From assembly GCA_002786355.1 (NCBI GenBank), contig PGCO01000006.1, positions 124,001 to 188,000 on the forward strand: a stretch of 64,000 nt of DNA. Direction: 5' to 3'. The notes under the pieces were generated by a model that saw nothing but the letters and a program-made list of their open reading frames with translations, searched no databases and had not been told where the DNA came from. Source of the stretch: Sediminibacterium sp. FEMGT703S (GTDB lineage Bacteria; Bacteroidota; Bacteroidia; Chitinophagales; Chitinophagaceae). The stretch's first letter is position 1. Each line of letters opens with the position of its first letter. The position numbers and the translations under genes are program-made. Shown in pieces: positions 1 to 9,448 of the stretch.

Positions 1-105
1 TCTGCAACTTTACTCCTCCTCATTCTTCAGCAGCACAGTTTAGACTAAGTAGATGACAGGCCCTGCAATTAGGTTCCTGTTAATGTATTATAAAGTTGCA
101 AGCCC

Positions 106-1662
106 GTGAACAAAGAATTAATAATTAATGCTGGTACTACCGGCGTAGAAATAGCTTTATTAGAAGATAAAAAACTAGTGGAGCTACACAGTGAAAGTAC
201 AGATATGAACTTTGCTGTGGGAGACCTTTACTTAGGCAAGGTAAAAAAGCTAATTCCTGGATTAAATGCTGCATTTGTAGATGTAGGTTTTGAAAAAGAT
301 GCATTTCTTCATTACACAGATTTAAGTCCTTATGCTCGATCAATAATCAAGTATACACAATTGGCTATACACGATAAGGATCCAAATGGTTTTGATTTCT
401 CTAAATTTCAAACTGAGCCAGAAATAATAAAAACAGGAAAAATCAATGAAGTACTCAATGGGAAACCCAATGTGCTTGTTCAAATTTTAAAAGAACCCAT
501 AGCTGCTAAAGGACCTCGATTGAGCTGTGAAATTTCTTTACCAGGACGTTTTGTAGTGGTTACCCCTTTTAATGAAATTGTAGCTGTTTCCAAAAAAATC
601 CATTCAGGTGATGAAAGAAAGCGTTTACATAAAATTGTAGAAGCCATCCGACCTAAAAACTTTGGGATTATTGTAAGAACTGCAGCAGAAGGAAAAAGTA
701 CTGCAGAGCTACACCAAGATTTATTAAGCATCATCGATAATTGGAACAGCATCCAGAAAAAATTAAAAGGAGCAGTTGCACCTGTCAGAATTTTAAGTGA
801 AGAAACAAAAACAACTAGTATTCTTAGAGACTTGCTAAGTGCCGATTTTAACAAAGTGGTAGTGAACGATCAAACCATTTTTAATGATACGCAAGCTTAT
901 ATTGAAAGGATTGCGCCAGATAAAAAAGATATAGTTACTTTATTTCAAGGAAATGGATTACCCATATTTGATCATTATGGAATTACCAAACAAGTAAAGA
1001 GTTCTTTTGGCAAAACGGTCAATTTACCAAGTGGTGCTTACTTGATTATTGAGCATACAGAAGCATTACATGTGGTAGATGTTAATAGTGGCTACAAGAG
1101 CGTTAGTAATAATCAGGAAGAAAACGCTTTACAGACCAATCTAGAAGCTGCTGAAGAAATGGCCAGACAATTAAGGCTGAGAGATATAGGAGGCATTATT
1201 GTGGTTGATTTCATTGATATGAAATTACCAGACAATAAAAGAAAATTACAGGAAGCGATGGAAGGATTTATGAAAACCGACCGAGCTAAACATTCTGTAT
1301 TACCTATTTCTAAGTTTGGATTAATGCAAATCACGCGTCAAAGAATGCGTCCGGAAGTAAATATTAATACATCCGAAGTTTGTCCTGTTTGCAAGGGCTC
1401 TGGAAAAATTACTTCTACCTTATTATTAGAAGATGAAATTGAAAAGCGCTTATCTTATTTAACTTCTCACGCTCACAAGAATTTAACATTAGTTGTAAAC
1501 CCTATTGTTTATTCTCATTTAACGAAGGGCATATTTTTCAATTCTATCATTAGAAAATGGAATAAAAAATTCAAAACAAAAATCAGTATTAAAGCCAATA
1601 CCAACTACCATATTGTAGAGTTTCGCTTCTTTAATGAACACGAAGAAGAGATTAAACTGTAA
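106..1662 (+). CDS. rng: Ribonuclease G (Rne/Rng family)
   Basis: Single-strand endoribonuclease acting in rRNA maturation and mRNA turnover in the cytoplasm. An S1-like RNA-binding segment covers roughly residues 35-125. The catalytic DNase I-like part carries the two conserved Asp motifs VVDVNSG (about residue 325) and IIVVDFIDM (about 368), and a zinc-link CPVCKGSGK lies near 426. The length of 518 residues is normal for RNase G without the long RNase E tail. The start is GTG at 106, directly before the conserved MNKELIIN. A weak -7-like TAAAGTTG lies at 91-98. It is followed by a strong bidirectional hairpin. Confident family call. Confidence 0.96.
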   Translation: MNKELIINAGTTGVEIALLEDKKLVELHSESTDMNFAVGDLYLGKVKKLIPGLNAAFVDVGFEKDAFLHYTDLSPYARSIIKYTQLAIHDKDPNGFDFSKFQTEPEIIKTGKINEVLNGKPNVLVQILKEPIAAKGPRLSCEISLPGRFVVVTPFNEIVAVSKKIHSGDERKRLHKIVEAIRPKNFGIIVRTAAEGKSTAELHQDLLSIIDNWNSIQKKLKGAVAPVRILSEETKTTSILRDLLSADFNKVVVNDQTIFNDTQAYIERIAPDKKDIVTLFQGNGLPIFDHYGITKQVKSSFGKTVNLPSGAYLIIEHTEALHVVDVNSGYKSVSNNQEENALQTNLEAAEEMARQLRLRDIGGIIVVDFIDMKLPDNKRKLQEAMEGFMKTDRAKHSVLPISKFGLMQITRQRMRPEVNINTSEVCPVCKGSGKITSTLLLEDEIEKRLSYLTSHAHKNLTLVVNPIVYSHLTKGIFFNSIIRKWNKKFKTKISIKANTNYHIVEFRFFNEHEEEIKL

Positions 1663-1725
1663 TACTAATTTAATCGTATACATCATCAAAAAATATCGCA
1701 AGCGACTAAATAAGTGACTAAAAAG

Positions 1726-1760
1726 AAAAACCCCGGTTCATGTTAAATGACCGGGGTTTT
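1726..1760. terminator. Bidirectional intrinsic terminator between rng and susD
   Basis: A perfect stem made of A-tract plus ACCCCGGT-type bases on the left (1726-1737) pairs with its complement ending in TTTT on the right (1750-1760), with a loop of about 12 nt. It lies between two convergent genes and has A and T tracts on either side, so it can end both transcripts. Confidence 0.9.
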
Positions 1761-1778
1761 CTTTATTTGAACGATGTA

Positions 1779-3170
1779 TTAGTATCCTGCGTTCTGCACA
1801 AGATTCTTGTTTACATCTGTTTCTCTTCTAGGAATTGGTAAAATTAACTTAGGATCATTCCAAGCAAGTGTACCAACTGCAGTTTGTAAACGCTTCGATT
1901 CAATTAAGTAATGTCCTTCAAAAGCCAATTCAAATGAACGCTCTCTAGTAATATCAGCTAAACTTACAGTTAACAATGAAGTTAAACCAACTCTATTACG
2001 GATTCTATTGATATCCGCTACAGGAGTAGCACCAATAGTAGTTCCTAAACGCTGGTTACACTCTGCGCGAGTTAAGAACATTTCAGCTAAACGAATAATT
2101 GCTACATCGCCAAAACGATCTAAATGCTTTAAAGTATAGTTGTTACCACCGTTTAAAATAAAATAGGTCTTTCTGAAATCCCCATTCTCATAAGCTGCAA
2201 TATGTGTATTTCTGATTTTACAATCACTTCTTCCTGCAGTACCAGGAATAGAACCAATTGCTCTACCAAAATAAGTATTCTGAGAATTTGTACCGTCTTG
2301 TGCAGTTACTTTCAAAGAGAATAGGTATTCACTAGGAGTTGCACCAGCATTATTGATGAAAGTGAACCAGTTGCTACCAAAGTTAGCAGCTAAGTTTTTA
2401 CCGCTTCCAGTAATTACACGGTTTGCAGCATCTCTTGCAGCAGCATAATCTCTTACCATTAAATGCACACGACTCAACTGAGCTGCAGCAGCCCATTTGC
2501 TAACGTAGTTACCATTTGAATTAGGCAATAAAGATTCAGCCTTTGTTAAATCAGCTATAACCTGATCGTATACTGCTTTTACAGTAGCTCTTGCAGGATA
2601 GTTTGCATCGGTTACATTACCAGTTGGAGTTAGCACCAATGGAACACCAGGATTTGTAGCGTAATCGCCATCTCCTACAAACTTTGCATACAATCTTACC
2701 AATTCAAAGTACATAGAAGCTCTGAGCATTAAAGCTTCACCTTCTACTGAATTTCGTTTAGCAGTTGAAGAAGTTACTTTAGCAATACCAGACAATACAT
2801 TGTTACAACGATTGATTGTATTATAACAAGCAGCCCATGTATCACGTGCAAATGAGTTGTCAGAAACCATTTGAGTTTGGTAAGCATCAGATAATCCGGC
2901 AAATGTACCAGTGAAGTTGATATTGGTTGAATTACCAATTAAGTCATTCAATACCATGATATCGCCGCCATAAGCAGCAGCACTTTGTGCCCCATCATAA
3001 GCACCTACTAATGTAACTAAAACATCGCCCTCAGTATTTAAAGCTAAGTTATCGGCAATACTTTGAGTTGGTGCAATGTCTAGTCTCTTTTCGCAACTTA
3101 CCAGGGTAATTGTACCCAAAAGCAATGCTGCTTTGAAGTAATTACTCATGTTGTTGATTAATATTTTCAT
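1779..3170 (-). CDS. SusD/RagB-family nutrient-binding outer-membrane lipoprotein
   Basis: Surface lipoprotein that captures a ligand and closes like a lid over the SusC transporter encoded just upstream. The N-terminus has a hydrophobic signal ending in the lipobox LVSC followed by EKRLD, typical of SusD proteins. The rest (463 residues) has the helical SusD-like N-terminal half with RASMYFELVRLYA and the C-terminal RagB/SusD part with IIRLAEMFLTRAEC and a terminal N-x-G-Y. An internal Met eight residues in is an alternative start. It forms a two-gene operon with susC (19-bp gap). The ligand cannot be told: no glycoside hydrolase, peptidase or regulator is attached. Confidence 0.95.
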   Translation of the reverse strand: MKILINNMSNYFKAALLLGTITLVSCEKRLDIAPTQSIADNLALNTEGDVLVTLVGAYDGAQSAAAYGGDIMVLNDLIGNSTNINFTGTFAGLSDAYQTQMVSDNSFARDTWAACYNTINRCNNVLSGIAKVTSSTAKRNSVEGEALMLRASMYFELVRLYAKFVGDGDYATNPGVPLVLTPTGNVTDANYPARATVKAVYDQVIADLTKAESLLPNSNGNYVSKWAAAAQLSRVHLMVRDYAAARDAANRVITGSGKNLAANFGSNWFTFINNAGATPSEYLFSLKVTAQDGTNSQNTYFGRAIGSIPGTAGRSDCKIRNTHIAAYENGDFRKTYFILNGGNNYTLKHLDRFGDVAIIRLAEMFLTRAECNQRLGTTIGATPVADINRIRNRVGLTSLLTVSLADITRERSFELAFEGHYLIESKRLQTAVGTLAWNDPKLILPIPRRETDVNKNLVQNAGY

Positions 3171-3189
3171 AATAGTTAGTATTAATTAA

Positions 3190-6100
3190 TTAAAAACCTA
3201 CGTTCACACCAAATAAAATAGTTCTTGGCTGTGGTGATGTATAGAAATCGTTTCCTTTAGCAATATTTGAATCAAATGAGTCAGCATTAACTTCTGGATC
3301 CCAATAAGTGTAATTGGTAAAGGTTAACAAGTTTTGAGCCGATACATACAATCTTAAACGCTCGATTTTAAACTTAGATAATTGCTTTGCATTGAAAGTA
3401 TAACCCAAAGAAACTGTTCTTAAACGAATATAAGAACCGTCTACAATATAACGGCTACTTGCTTGAGAGCCATTCACTCTGTACAAACGTACTTGAGGAA
3501 CATCGGTGATATCACCAGGCTTCTGCCATCTTCTTAACTGATCTGCGGTGTTGTTGTCTTCGTACAACATACTTGCCGAAGAGTATCTACCCATACCATA
3601 GATATTGTTCTCATTACCCAATACACCATTAAAGAAAATAGATGCATCAAATCCTTTGTAAGAGAAGTTATTGGTAATACCTAAGATATAATCAGGGTTT
3701 GGATCTCCTACAACTACTCTTTGTGCCAAATTATAGTTACTAGTTGTTCCTTTGTTTAAAGAACCATCTGCATTCTTGGTATTTAAATAGAACAAAGCAT
3801 TTCCGTTTGCAGGATCAACGCCAGCATATTGAGGAGTATAGAACACACCCACTGCATATCCTTCTTGAACACGGTTCATGCTGCTGACACCACCTTCAAT
3901 AATTTGACCTTGAATATCAGTTACTTTACCAATGTTACGAGCGATATTAAAGCTGGTATTCCATTTGAATGCACCAATTAAGTTTTGAGTATTCAATACA
4001 AATTCAAAACCTCTATTTTCTAATTTACCTACGTTTCTAATTTGGCTATTGAAACCAGTGGTTGCAGGAATATTTACATTCAACAATAAACCGTCGGTCT
4101 TTTTAACATAGTAGTCAATTTCACCGGTAATACGGTTGTTTAAAATACCGAAGTCTATACCGATATCAAATTGATTGGTAGTTTCCCACTTTAAGTTATC
4201 GTTTCTAAGTTGAGAAGGACGCTGACCAGCTGCACCAGCATAACCTGCATCTCCAGAGAATAGACCCAACTGAGGGAAGTTTCCAATTTCAGCATTACCT
4301 ACGATACCGTAACTAGCACGTAATTTTAAGAAGCTGATTACTTTATTTTCTTGTAAGAACTTCTCATTGCTTAGGATCCAACCTGCAGAAATTGCTGGGA
4401 AGAAACCAGATCTTGAATTTCTACCAAAACGAGATGATTGGTCAATACGAGCACTTGCTGCTACGATATACTTTTCATCAAACGTATAGTTAGTTCTTAA
4501 GAAATAAGATAAGAAACGGAAATCTGTTTGAGATGAACTACCACTTGAGATAGTAGCAGCACTTGCAATCTTCTGATATGAATCTGATGGGAAAGCAAGA
4601 CCTTCTGTAAAGTTATACTTAGCCTGAGACTGTTGGTATTGAGTACCCAAAGTAGCACTGATATTATGCTTCTTAACGACAGTACTATAGTTAAAGTAAG
4701 ACTGTGTATTGTAGTTAGTAACAAAAGCACCTCTATTAGTACCTAAACCTCTTGTAGCTCTTGTTTGGTTTCTTACTGTTTGTGTTTGGAAATAACCTTC
4801 TTCATTCTGGCTTAAGTAGTCCATACCAAATTCGGTTTGGAAAGTTAACCCTTTAGCCAAGTACGCTTTTAAGTAAGCATTACCAAATGTTCTATAAACT
4901 TCCTGAGTATATCTAGCATAGTCAACACTTAAGATAGGATTATAGTACAATGGAATATTTATATCTCCGGGAGGAGCACCTGAAGGTAATCCTGTATTTG
5001 GATCAGTGAATGGATTCATCGGCATTAAAGCAATTGCTTGTAATGGGTTAGAGAATGCATTGTCATCTGGTAAACGTCTGTTAAATGATCTAGAAAGGCT
5101 TAAAGAAACCCCCATATCTAACCAATCATTCACTTTTTGGTCAATATTTAAACGACCAGTTGTTCTGGTCAATTCGTTACCAATCATGGTACCAGTTTGC
5201 TCTAAATGTTGGAAAGAAGAGAAAAACTTGGTTTTATCAGTACCACCTCTGATTTGCATATCCGCTTGTCTGTATGGTGCTTTTTGGAACACTGCATCTT
5301 GCCAGTCATAAGTTTTTTTAGGATCCTTAGACCAGTTACCATAACTATAATAATCCATTACTCCATCTTTTACATAAGTGGTCCAGCTATCAGGATCATT
5401 TAAAGGAGTACCATCTAAATCGTCACGGTATTTAGCACCTTCTAAAATTAGGGTAGCATATTCTTCAGAATTCAACATTTTCAAACGCTTGGTTGCTTCA
5501 GCAGCACCAGTTTGGTAGTTGAAAGTAACCTGAGTTTTACCTGCACGTCCTTTTTTTGTAGTAATTAAGATTACTCCATTTGCAGCTCTAGAACCGAAGA
5601 TAGCTCCAGCAGATGCATCTTTTAATACTTCAATAGACTCAATATCATTTGGGTTAAGATCAACCAAAGGATTGGTTGCACCACCGTAAGAACTCTGACT
5701 ATTTGAAGTCATAGGAATACCATCCAACACATATAAGGGTTGGCTATTGGCACTGATAGAAGAGTTACCTCTTACACGCACTGTTACTGCCTGACCTAGT
5801 TTACCAGATTGGCTGTTTACAAATACGCCGGCTGCTTTACCCTGAAGGGCAGCATCCACACTTGGTGTAGGCATATACTCGATGTCTTTGCCTTTTACAC
5901 GGGCAATGTTACCGGTAACCTCTCTTTTAATTTGAGCGCCACCAAATCCAGTAACAATTACTTCACTTAAATTAGATACAGCAGAGTTCAAAGCAACGTC
6001 AACAGAAGTTCCTCTTACAGGAGCTTCTACATCATTGAATCCAACATAGGAAAATATCAAGGTTTTAACACTTGATGTTACTTTAATACTGTACGCACCA

Positions 6101-6267
6101 TCGGCACCTGTTAGGGCCGTTACAGCGGTACCTTTTGCTTTTACTGTTACGCCACCCAACGGAGTACCGTTTGCAGCGTCAGTAACTTTACCTGACACGG
6201 TTGTTTGTGCATGAGCCAACACAACACAGAAAAGAGCAAAAAGCCCTACTAGCAGTTTTTTTCTCAT
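3190..6267 (-). CDS. SusC/RagA-family TonB-dependent outer-membrane transporter
   Basis: Imports an oligomeric nutrient through the outer membrane using TonB energy. Signal peptide at residues 1-20 (ends AHAQ), a carboxypeptidase-regulatory-like beta domain at about 22-105, a plug domain at about 115-240 with the SusC signature VLDGIPM and GSRAANGVILITTKKG, then a long beta-barrel ending in an aromatic residue (FGVNVGF). The length of 1025 residues is usual. There is no N-terminal FecR-interacting (STN) extension, so control by a cognate anti-sigma factor is not expected. It is transcribed before susD. The substrate is unknown. Confidence 0.96.
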   Translation of the reverse strand: MRKKLLVGLFALFCVVLAHAQTTVSGKVTDAANGTPLGGVTVKAKGTAVTALTGADGAYSIKVTSSVKTLIFSYVGFNDVEAPVRGTSVDVALNSAVSNLSEVIVTGFGGAQIKREVTGNIARVKGKDIEYMPTPSVDAALQGKAAGVFVNSQSGKLGQAVTVRVRGNSSISANSQPLYVLDGIPMTSNSQSSYGGATNPLVDLNPNDIESIEVLKDASAGAIFGSRAANGVILITTKKGRAGKTQVTFNYQTGAAEATKRLKMLNSEEYATLILEGAKYRDDLDGTPLNDPDSWTTYVKDGVMDYYSYGNWSKDPKKTYDWQDAVFQKAPYRQADMQIRGGTDKTKFFSSFQHLEQTGTMIGNELTRTTGRLNIDQKVNDWLDMGVSLSLSRSFNRRLPDDNAFSNPLQAIALMPMNPFTDPNTGLPSGAPPGDINIPLYYNPILSVDYARYTQEVYRTFGNAYLKAYLAKGLTFQTEFGMDYLSQNEEGYFQTQTVRNQTRATRGLGTNRGAFVTNYNTQSYFNYSTVVKKHNISATLGTQYQQSQAKYNFTEGLAFPSDSYQKIASAATISSGSSSQTDFRFLSYFLRTNYTFDEKYIVAASARIDQSSRFGRNSRSGFFPAISAGWILSNEKFLQENKVISFLKLRASYGIVGNAEIGNFPQLGLFSGDAGYAGAAGQRPSQLRNDNLKWETTNQFDIGIDFGILNNRITGEIDYYVKKTDGLLLNVNIPATTGFNSQIRNVGKLENRGFEFVLNTQNLIGAFKWNTSFNIARNIGKVTDIQGQIIEGGVSSMNRVQEGYAVGVFYTPQYAGVDPANGNALFYLNTKNADGSLNKGTTSNYNLAQRVVVGDPNPDYILGITNNFSYKGFDASIFFNGVLGNENNIYGMGRYSSASMLYEDNNTADQLRRWQKPGDITDVPQVRLYRVNGSQASSRYIVDGSYIRLRTVSLGYTFNAKQLSKFKIERLRLYVSAQNLLTFTNYTYWDPEVNADSFDSNIAKGNDFYTSPQPRTILFGVNVGF

Positions 6268-6562
6268 AATTAGTTTTTTAATTCAACACTGATCATTGAA
6301 TCAGCTTGGCACCAAATTAGCGAAAAATTTAATTGCAAAGAAATTGTTAAAGGTTTTTTTAAGGTTTGTTAAAATTTATTGGATTTATAACACTATTGAA
6401 AGCATATTGATCCGGTCTTTGATTTGAAATTCTAAAAACTTACCAGCAAAAGTTTTATATATAGTTTTAATTTATATGTATTTATTAATTCACTTGTAAA
6501 GTGTTGATTTATATAATTTTAAAAAAGATATAGATTTCAAAAAGGGAAAGGTCTTCAAAAAT

Positions 6563-6570
6563 TAATTTTG
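6563..6570 (+). promoter_or_regulatory. Bacteroidota -7 promoter element (TAatTTTG) upstream of radA
   Basis: TAATTTTG matches TAnnTTTG exactly and is followed by CAG, as at several other promoters of this window. No clear TTG lies 19 bp upstream. The predicted start near 6577 gives a leader of about 118 nt for radA that contains the 6623-6652 hairpin. Confidence 0.5.
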
Positions 6571-6622
6571 CAGTTTGGCCTATTTTGGTAATTTAGTGGT
6601 AGAATTTAATGGGTTAGTAAGT

Positions 6623-6652
6623 AAAAGGGTCAACTGCATAGTTGGCCCTTTT
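6623..6652 (+). ncRNA. Strong hairpin in the radA leader (attenuator or end of a small RNA)
   Basis: A stem of 12 bp (AAAAGGGTCAAC with GTTGGCCCTTTT, one G-U pair) and a 6-nt loop, ending in TTTT then GCGTTT. It starts about 46 nt after the predicted transcription start and ends 42 nt before the radA ATG. It looks like an intrinsic terminator placed inside a leader. The RNA itself is inferred, not demonstrated. Confidence 0.45.
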
Positions 6653-6694
6653 GCGTTTAAGATTCTCCCTAAAATGTCCCTTTTAAATTGATGT

Positions 6695-8068
6695 ATGAGC
6701 AAGACTAAAACAGCATTTTTTTGCAGTAATTGTGGATATGAAAGTACAAAGTGGATTGGAAAATGTCCATCCTGTAATCAGTGGAATACTTTTTCAGAAG
6801 AAATAATTCATAGTGGAGATGCAAAAGAAAAAACAACATGGGAAGATTATCCTGAAAAAAAAAGGACGAATAAAACAATTGCTTTAAGCGATATTGATTT
6901 TAAAGAAGAAAAAAGAATTGTTACCAGTGATGCAGAATTAAATAGAGTATTGGGTGGAGGAATTGTTCCAGGTAGTTTAGTCTTGGTTGCAGGAGAACCA
7001 GGAATTGGAAAGAGTACTTTGTTTTTACAAAACGGACTACTAATTAAACATTTAAAAGTTTTATATATCAGTGGAGAAGAGAGTGAACAGCAAATTAAAA
7101 TGCGTGCAGATAGATTAAAAATTAGTAATGATAATTTTTATTTACTTACCGAAACAGATACCAATATCATTTTTAAGGAAATTAAAAAGTTAAAACCAGA
7201 ATTGGTCATTGTAGATTCTATTCAAACCATTCAATCGAATTTAATTGATTCATCTGCTGGTACTGTAACACAAATTAGAGAATGCGCTGCTTCTTTTCAA
7301 CGCTTTGCAAAAGAAACCAATACACCAGTATTTTTAATTGGCCATATTACTAAAGATGGAGCAATAGCTGGACCAAAAATTTTAGAGCATATGGTTGATA
7401 CCGTATTGCAATTTGAGGGTGATAGACATTATGCTTATAGAATATTAAGAACGCTTAAAAACCGCTTTGGCTCTACATCTGAGCTAGGTATATATGAAAT
7501 GAGTGGAGCAGGAATGCGAGTGGTTACCAATCCCTCCGAAATATTGATTGCACAAAGAGAAGAGGTTTTAAGCGGGAGTGCGATTGCTGCCGCACTTGAA
7601 GGAATGCGACCTTTATTAATTGAAGTACAAGCATTGGTTACACCGAGTGTTTATGGAACACCACAAAGAACAGTAACTGGTTTTGATTTAAGAAGGTTAC
7701 AACTATTATTGGCTGTCTTAGAAAAAAGAGGTGGTTTTCAATTTGGATTAAAAGATGTATTTGTAAATATTGCAGGCGGAATAAAAATTGAAGATCCATC
7801 CACAGATCTTGCAGTGATATGTGCACTATTATCTTCCTATGAAGACAACCCACTTCCAAAAAATATTTGCTTTGCAGGTGAAGTAGGATTGAATGGTGAA
7901 ATTAGAGCGGTTAATAGAATTGAACAAAGAATTGCGGAAGCTCAGAAATTAGGATTCGAAAAAATAATTGTTTCGAAGTTTAATAAGAAAAGTTTTGACC
8001 CTAAAGCATTTTCCATACAAGTGATTGCATTAAGCAGAGTGGATGAAGTGTATCAACAACTTTTTTAA
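6695..8068 (+). CDS. radA: DNA repair protein RadA (Sms)
   Basis: RecA-like ATPase that promotes branch migration and strand exchange during recombination repair. An N-terminal four-Cys zinc finger (CSNC...CPSC, residues about 9-29), Walker A GEPGIGKST at about 99, the RadA-specific KNRFG motif at about 255, and a C-terminal Lon-protease-like domain from about 330 are all present. The length of 457 residues is normal. An ATG four bases upstream is out of frame. It is preceded by an unusual hairpin-containing leader. The next gene, comF, fits a recombination and DNA-uptake theme. Confidence 0.97.
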   Translation: MSKTKTAFFCSNCGYESTKWIGKCPSCNQWNTFSEEIIHSGDAKEKTTWEDYPEKKRTNKTIALSDIDFKEEKRIVTSDAELNRVLGGGIVPGSLVLVAGEPGIGKSTLFLQNGLLIKHLKVLYISGEESEQQIKMRADRLKISNDNFYLLTETDTNIIFKEIKKLKPELVIVDSIQTIQSNLIDSSAGTVTQIRECAASFQRFAKETNTPVFLIGHITKDGAIAGPKILEHMVDTVLQFEGDRHYAYRILRTLKNRFGSTSELGIYEMSGAGMRVVTNPSEILIAQREEVLSGSAIAAALEGMRPLLIEVQALVTPSVYGTPQRTVTGFDLRRLQLLLAVLEKRGGFQFGLKDVFVNIAGGIKIEDPSTDLAVICALLSSYEDNPLPKNICFAGEVGLNGEIRAVNRIEQRIAEAQKLGFEKIIVSKFNKKSFDPKAFSIQVIALSRVDEVYQQLF

Positions 8069-8144
8069 ACGATACCGTTAAAAAACATTTTTATTTTCGG
8101 TTTTCACTTTTAAATTTTAGAAGAGGTATGTCTAGTTTAACACT

Positions 8145-8846
8145 ATGGCAATACCAATCAATACTTACATCAATGCATTTCAGCAATTGTTCTTTCCGCA
8201 TATTTGCAGTGGTTGCGGAGCAGACTATATTCATCACAATGCATTTCTTTGTGCAGCATGTAATCATGCCCTTCCTGCAACCCATTTTTTTGACCGTTCC
8301 AATAACCCTATTGAGCAGGTTTTTACGGGAAGAATTCCCATTGTTGCGGCTGGTTCAAGCTTTTATTTTTATAAATCTGGGTTGGTACAGCACCTGATTG
8401 CCCAATTGAAATACAAGAATAATTTATCAGCTGGTCGATTTTTAGGTAGATGTATGGGCAGAGAATTAAGTCAATGCGAACGTTTTAGCCATATAGACCT
8501 ATTAATCCCCCTTCCCCTGCACCCAAAAAAAGAATTTCAGCGTGGATACAACCAGGCTAGGATTATTTGTGAGGGGATCATGGAGGTCTGGCCTAAAAAA
8601 CTCTGTACGCAAGGGGTCAGTAGACTGGTTTACACTACCAGCCAAACCCAAGGAAATAGATTGAACCGTTGGAAAAATATGGAAGATGCATTTTGGGCAT
8701 CTGAACCTAATATGCTAAAAAATAAAAATATTTTATTGGTAGACGATGTAATCACTACTGGTGCTAGTTTGGAAGCCTGCGGTAGGGCCATCTTACAAGT
8801 ACCTGGAACTTCTATTAGCATTGCTACCGCCGCTTATACCGTTTAA
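8145..8846 (+). CDS. ComF-family phosphoribosyltransferase-like protein
   Basis: ComF proteins are needed for DNA uptake in naturally transformable bacteria; the molecular role is not settled. An N-terminal four-Cys zinc site (CSGC...CAAC, residues about 21-39) is followed by a type I phosphoribosyltransferase domain with the PRPP loop LLVDDVITTGAS at about 198. The length of 233 residues is typical. The start was chosen at the ATG that leaves a short N-terminus before the zinc site. It follows radA by 76 bp on the same strand. Confidence 0.9.
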   Translation: MAIPINTYINAFQQLFFPHICSGCGADYIHHNAFLCAACNHALPATHFFDRSNNPIEQVFTGRIPIVAAGSSFYFYKSGLVQHLIAQLKYKNNLSAGRFLGRCMGRELSQCERFSHIDLLIPLPLHPKKEFQRGYNQARIICEGIMEVWPKKLCTQGVSRLVYTTSQTQGNRLNRWKNMEDAFWASEPNMLKNKNILLVDDVITTGASLEACGRAILQVPGTSISIATAAYTV

Positions 8847-8895
8847 CATTTAGCTAAACAAATTCCACTTACATTCGTTGTATAAATAAAAAGTC

Positions 8896-9429
8896 ATGAA
8901 ATATATCCTTTCTATTGCTGCATTTATTATGTTAAGCGCTTTTAGTTTTCCAGGGGTAAATAGCATTCATAGTTTTAAAGTAAAATCTATTGAAGGCAAA
9001 ACAATTGATTTCTCTTCTTTTAAAGGAAAGAAAATCTTAGTAGTAAATACTGCTTCAAAATGTGGTTATACCCCTCAATACGATGCTTTACAAAAAGTGT
9101 ACAACGAGTATAAAGACAAACTAGTAATTGTTGGTTTCCCAGCCAATAATTTTGGCGGTCAGGAACCAGGAAGCGATAGTGAAATTCAAGATTTTTGTAA
9201 AGCCAACTATGGGGTGAGTTTCCCTATGGCTAGTAAAATAAGTGTAAAAGGCAGTGATATGGCGCCTATTTACAAATGGCTTACTTCTAAAACCGAAAAC
9301 GGTGTATTAGATGCTGAAGTTGGTTGGAACTTTGGTAAGTTTTTATTGGATGAAAATGGTAAATTATTACAATACTTCCCAAGCAAAGTGAAGCCTGATA
9401 GCGATGAAATATTAAAATTTGTAAAGTAG
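8896..9429 (+). CDS. Glutathione peroxidase family protein (thiol peroxidase), exported
   Basis: Reduces hydrogen and organic peroxides. The catalytic set is complete with Cys rather than selenocysteine: ASKCGYTPQY, the Gln in NNFGGQEPG, and Trp-Asn in GWNFGKFL. A second Cys in QDFCKAN suits a thioredoxin-type mechanism. Unlike most bacterial homologs it begins with a hydrophobic signal (residues 1-20), so it probably works in the periplasm. Length is 177 residues including the signal. The upstream gap contains TACATTCG at 8870-8877, a possible -7 element. It is followed directly by a terminator. Confidence 0.93.
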   Translation: MKYILSIAAFIMLSAFSFPGVNSIHSFKVKSIEGKTIDFSSFKGKKILVVNTASKCGYTPQYDALQKVYNEYKDKLVIVGFPANNFGGQEPGSDSEIQDFCKANYGVSFPMASKISVKGSDMAPIYKWLTSKTENGVLDAEVGWNFGKFLLDENGKLLQYFPSKVKPDSDEILKFVK

Positions 9430-9448
9430 TATATTCAAGTACTTTTGT

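Larger units (their letters stand above)
6268..6694. other. 427-bp intergenic region between susC and radA
   Basis: No gene is visible on either strand. The left part is the AT-rich upstream region of susC; on the minus strand a short hairpin CTGAT/ATCAG (6288-6303) would lie in the susC leader. The right part holds a perfect Bacteroidota -7 element reading toward radA (6563-6570) and a strong 12-bp hairpin (6623-6652), both listed separately. A fragment resembling a tRNA D-arm near 6590 is probably chance. Confidence 0.7.

Noticed and set aside
4497..5403. Open frames antisense or overlapping within susC
   Set aside because: Shadows of the long TonB-dependent transporter frame; no supporting features.
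6306..6321. TTGGCACC-N4-TAGC as a sigma-54 promoter on the plus strand
   Set aside because: The -12 part deviates, no gene follows within 370 bp, and it overlaps the expected susC promoter region on the other strand.
6585..6660. D-arm-like TTTAGTGGTAGAATTT suggested a tRNA remnant
   Set aside because: No anticodon arm, T-arm or acceptor stem can be drawn; AT-rich chance similarity.
8128..8397. An 89-codon frame overlapping comF
   Set aside because: It is a shadow of comF in another frame; it has no domain and no promoter of its own.
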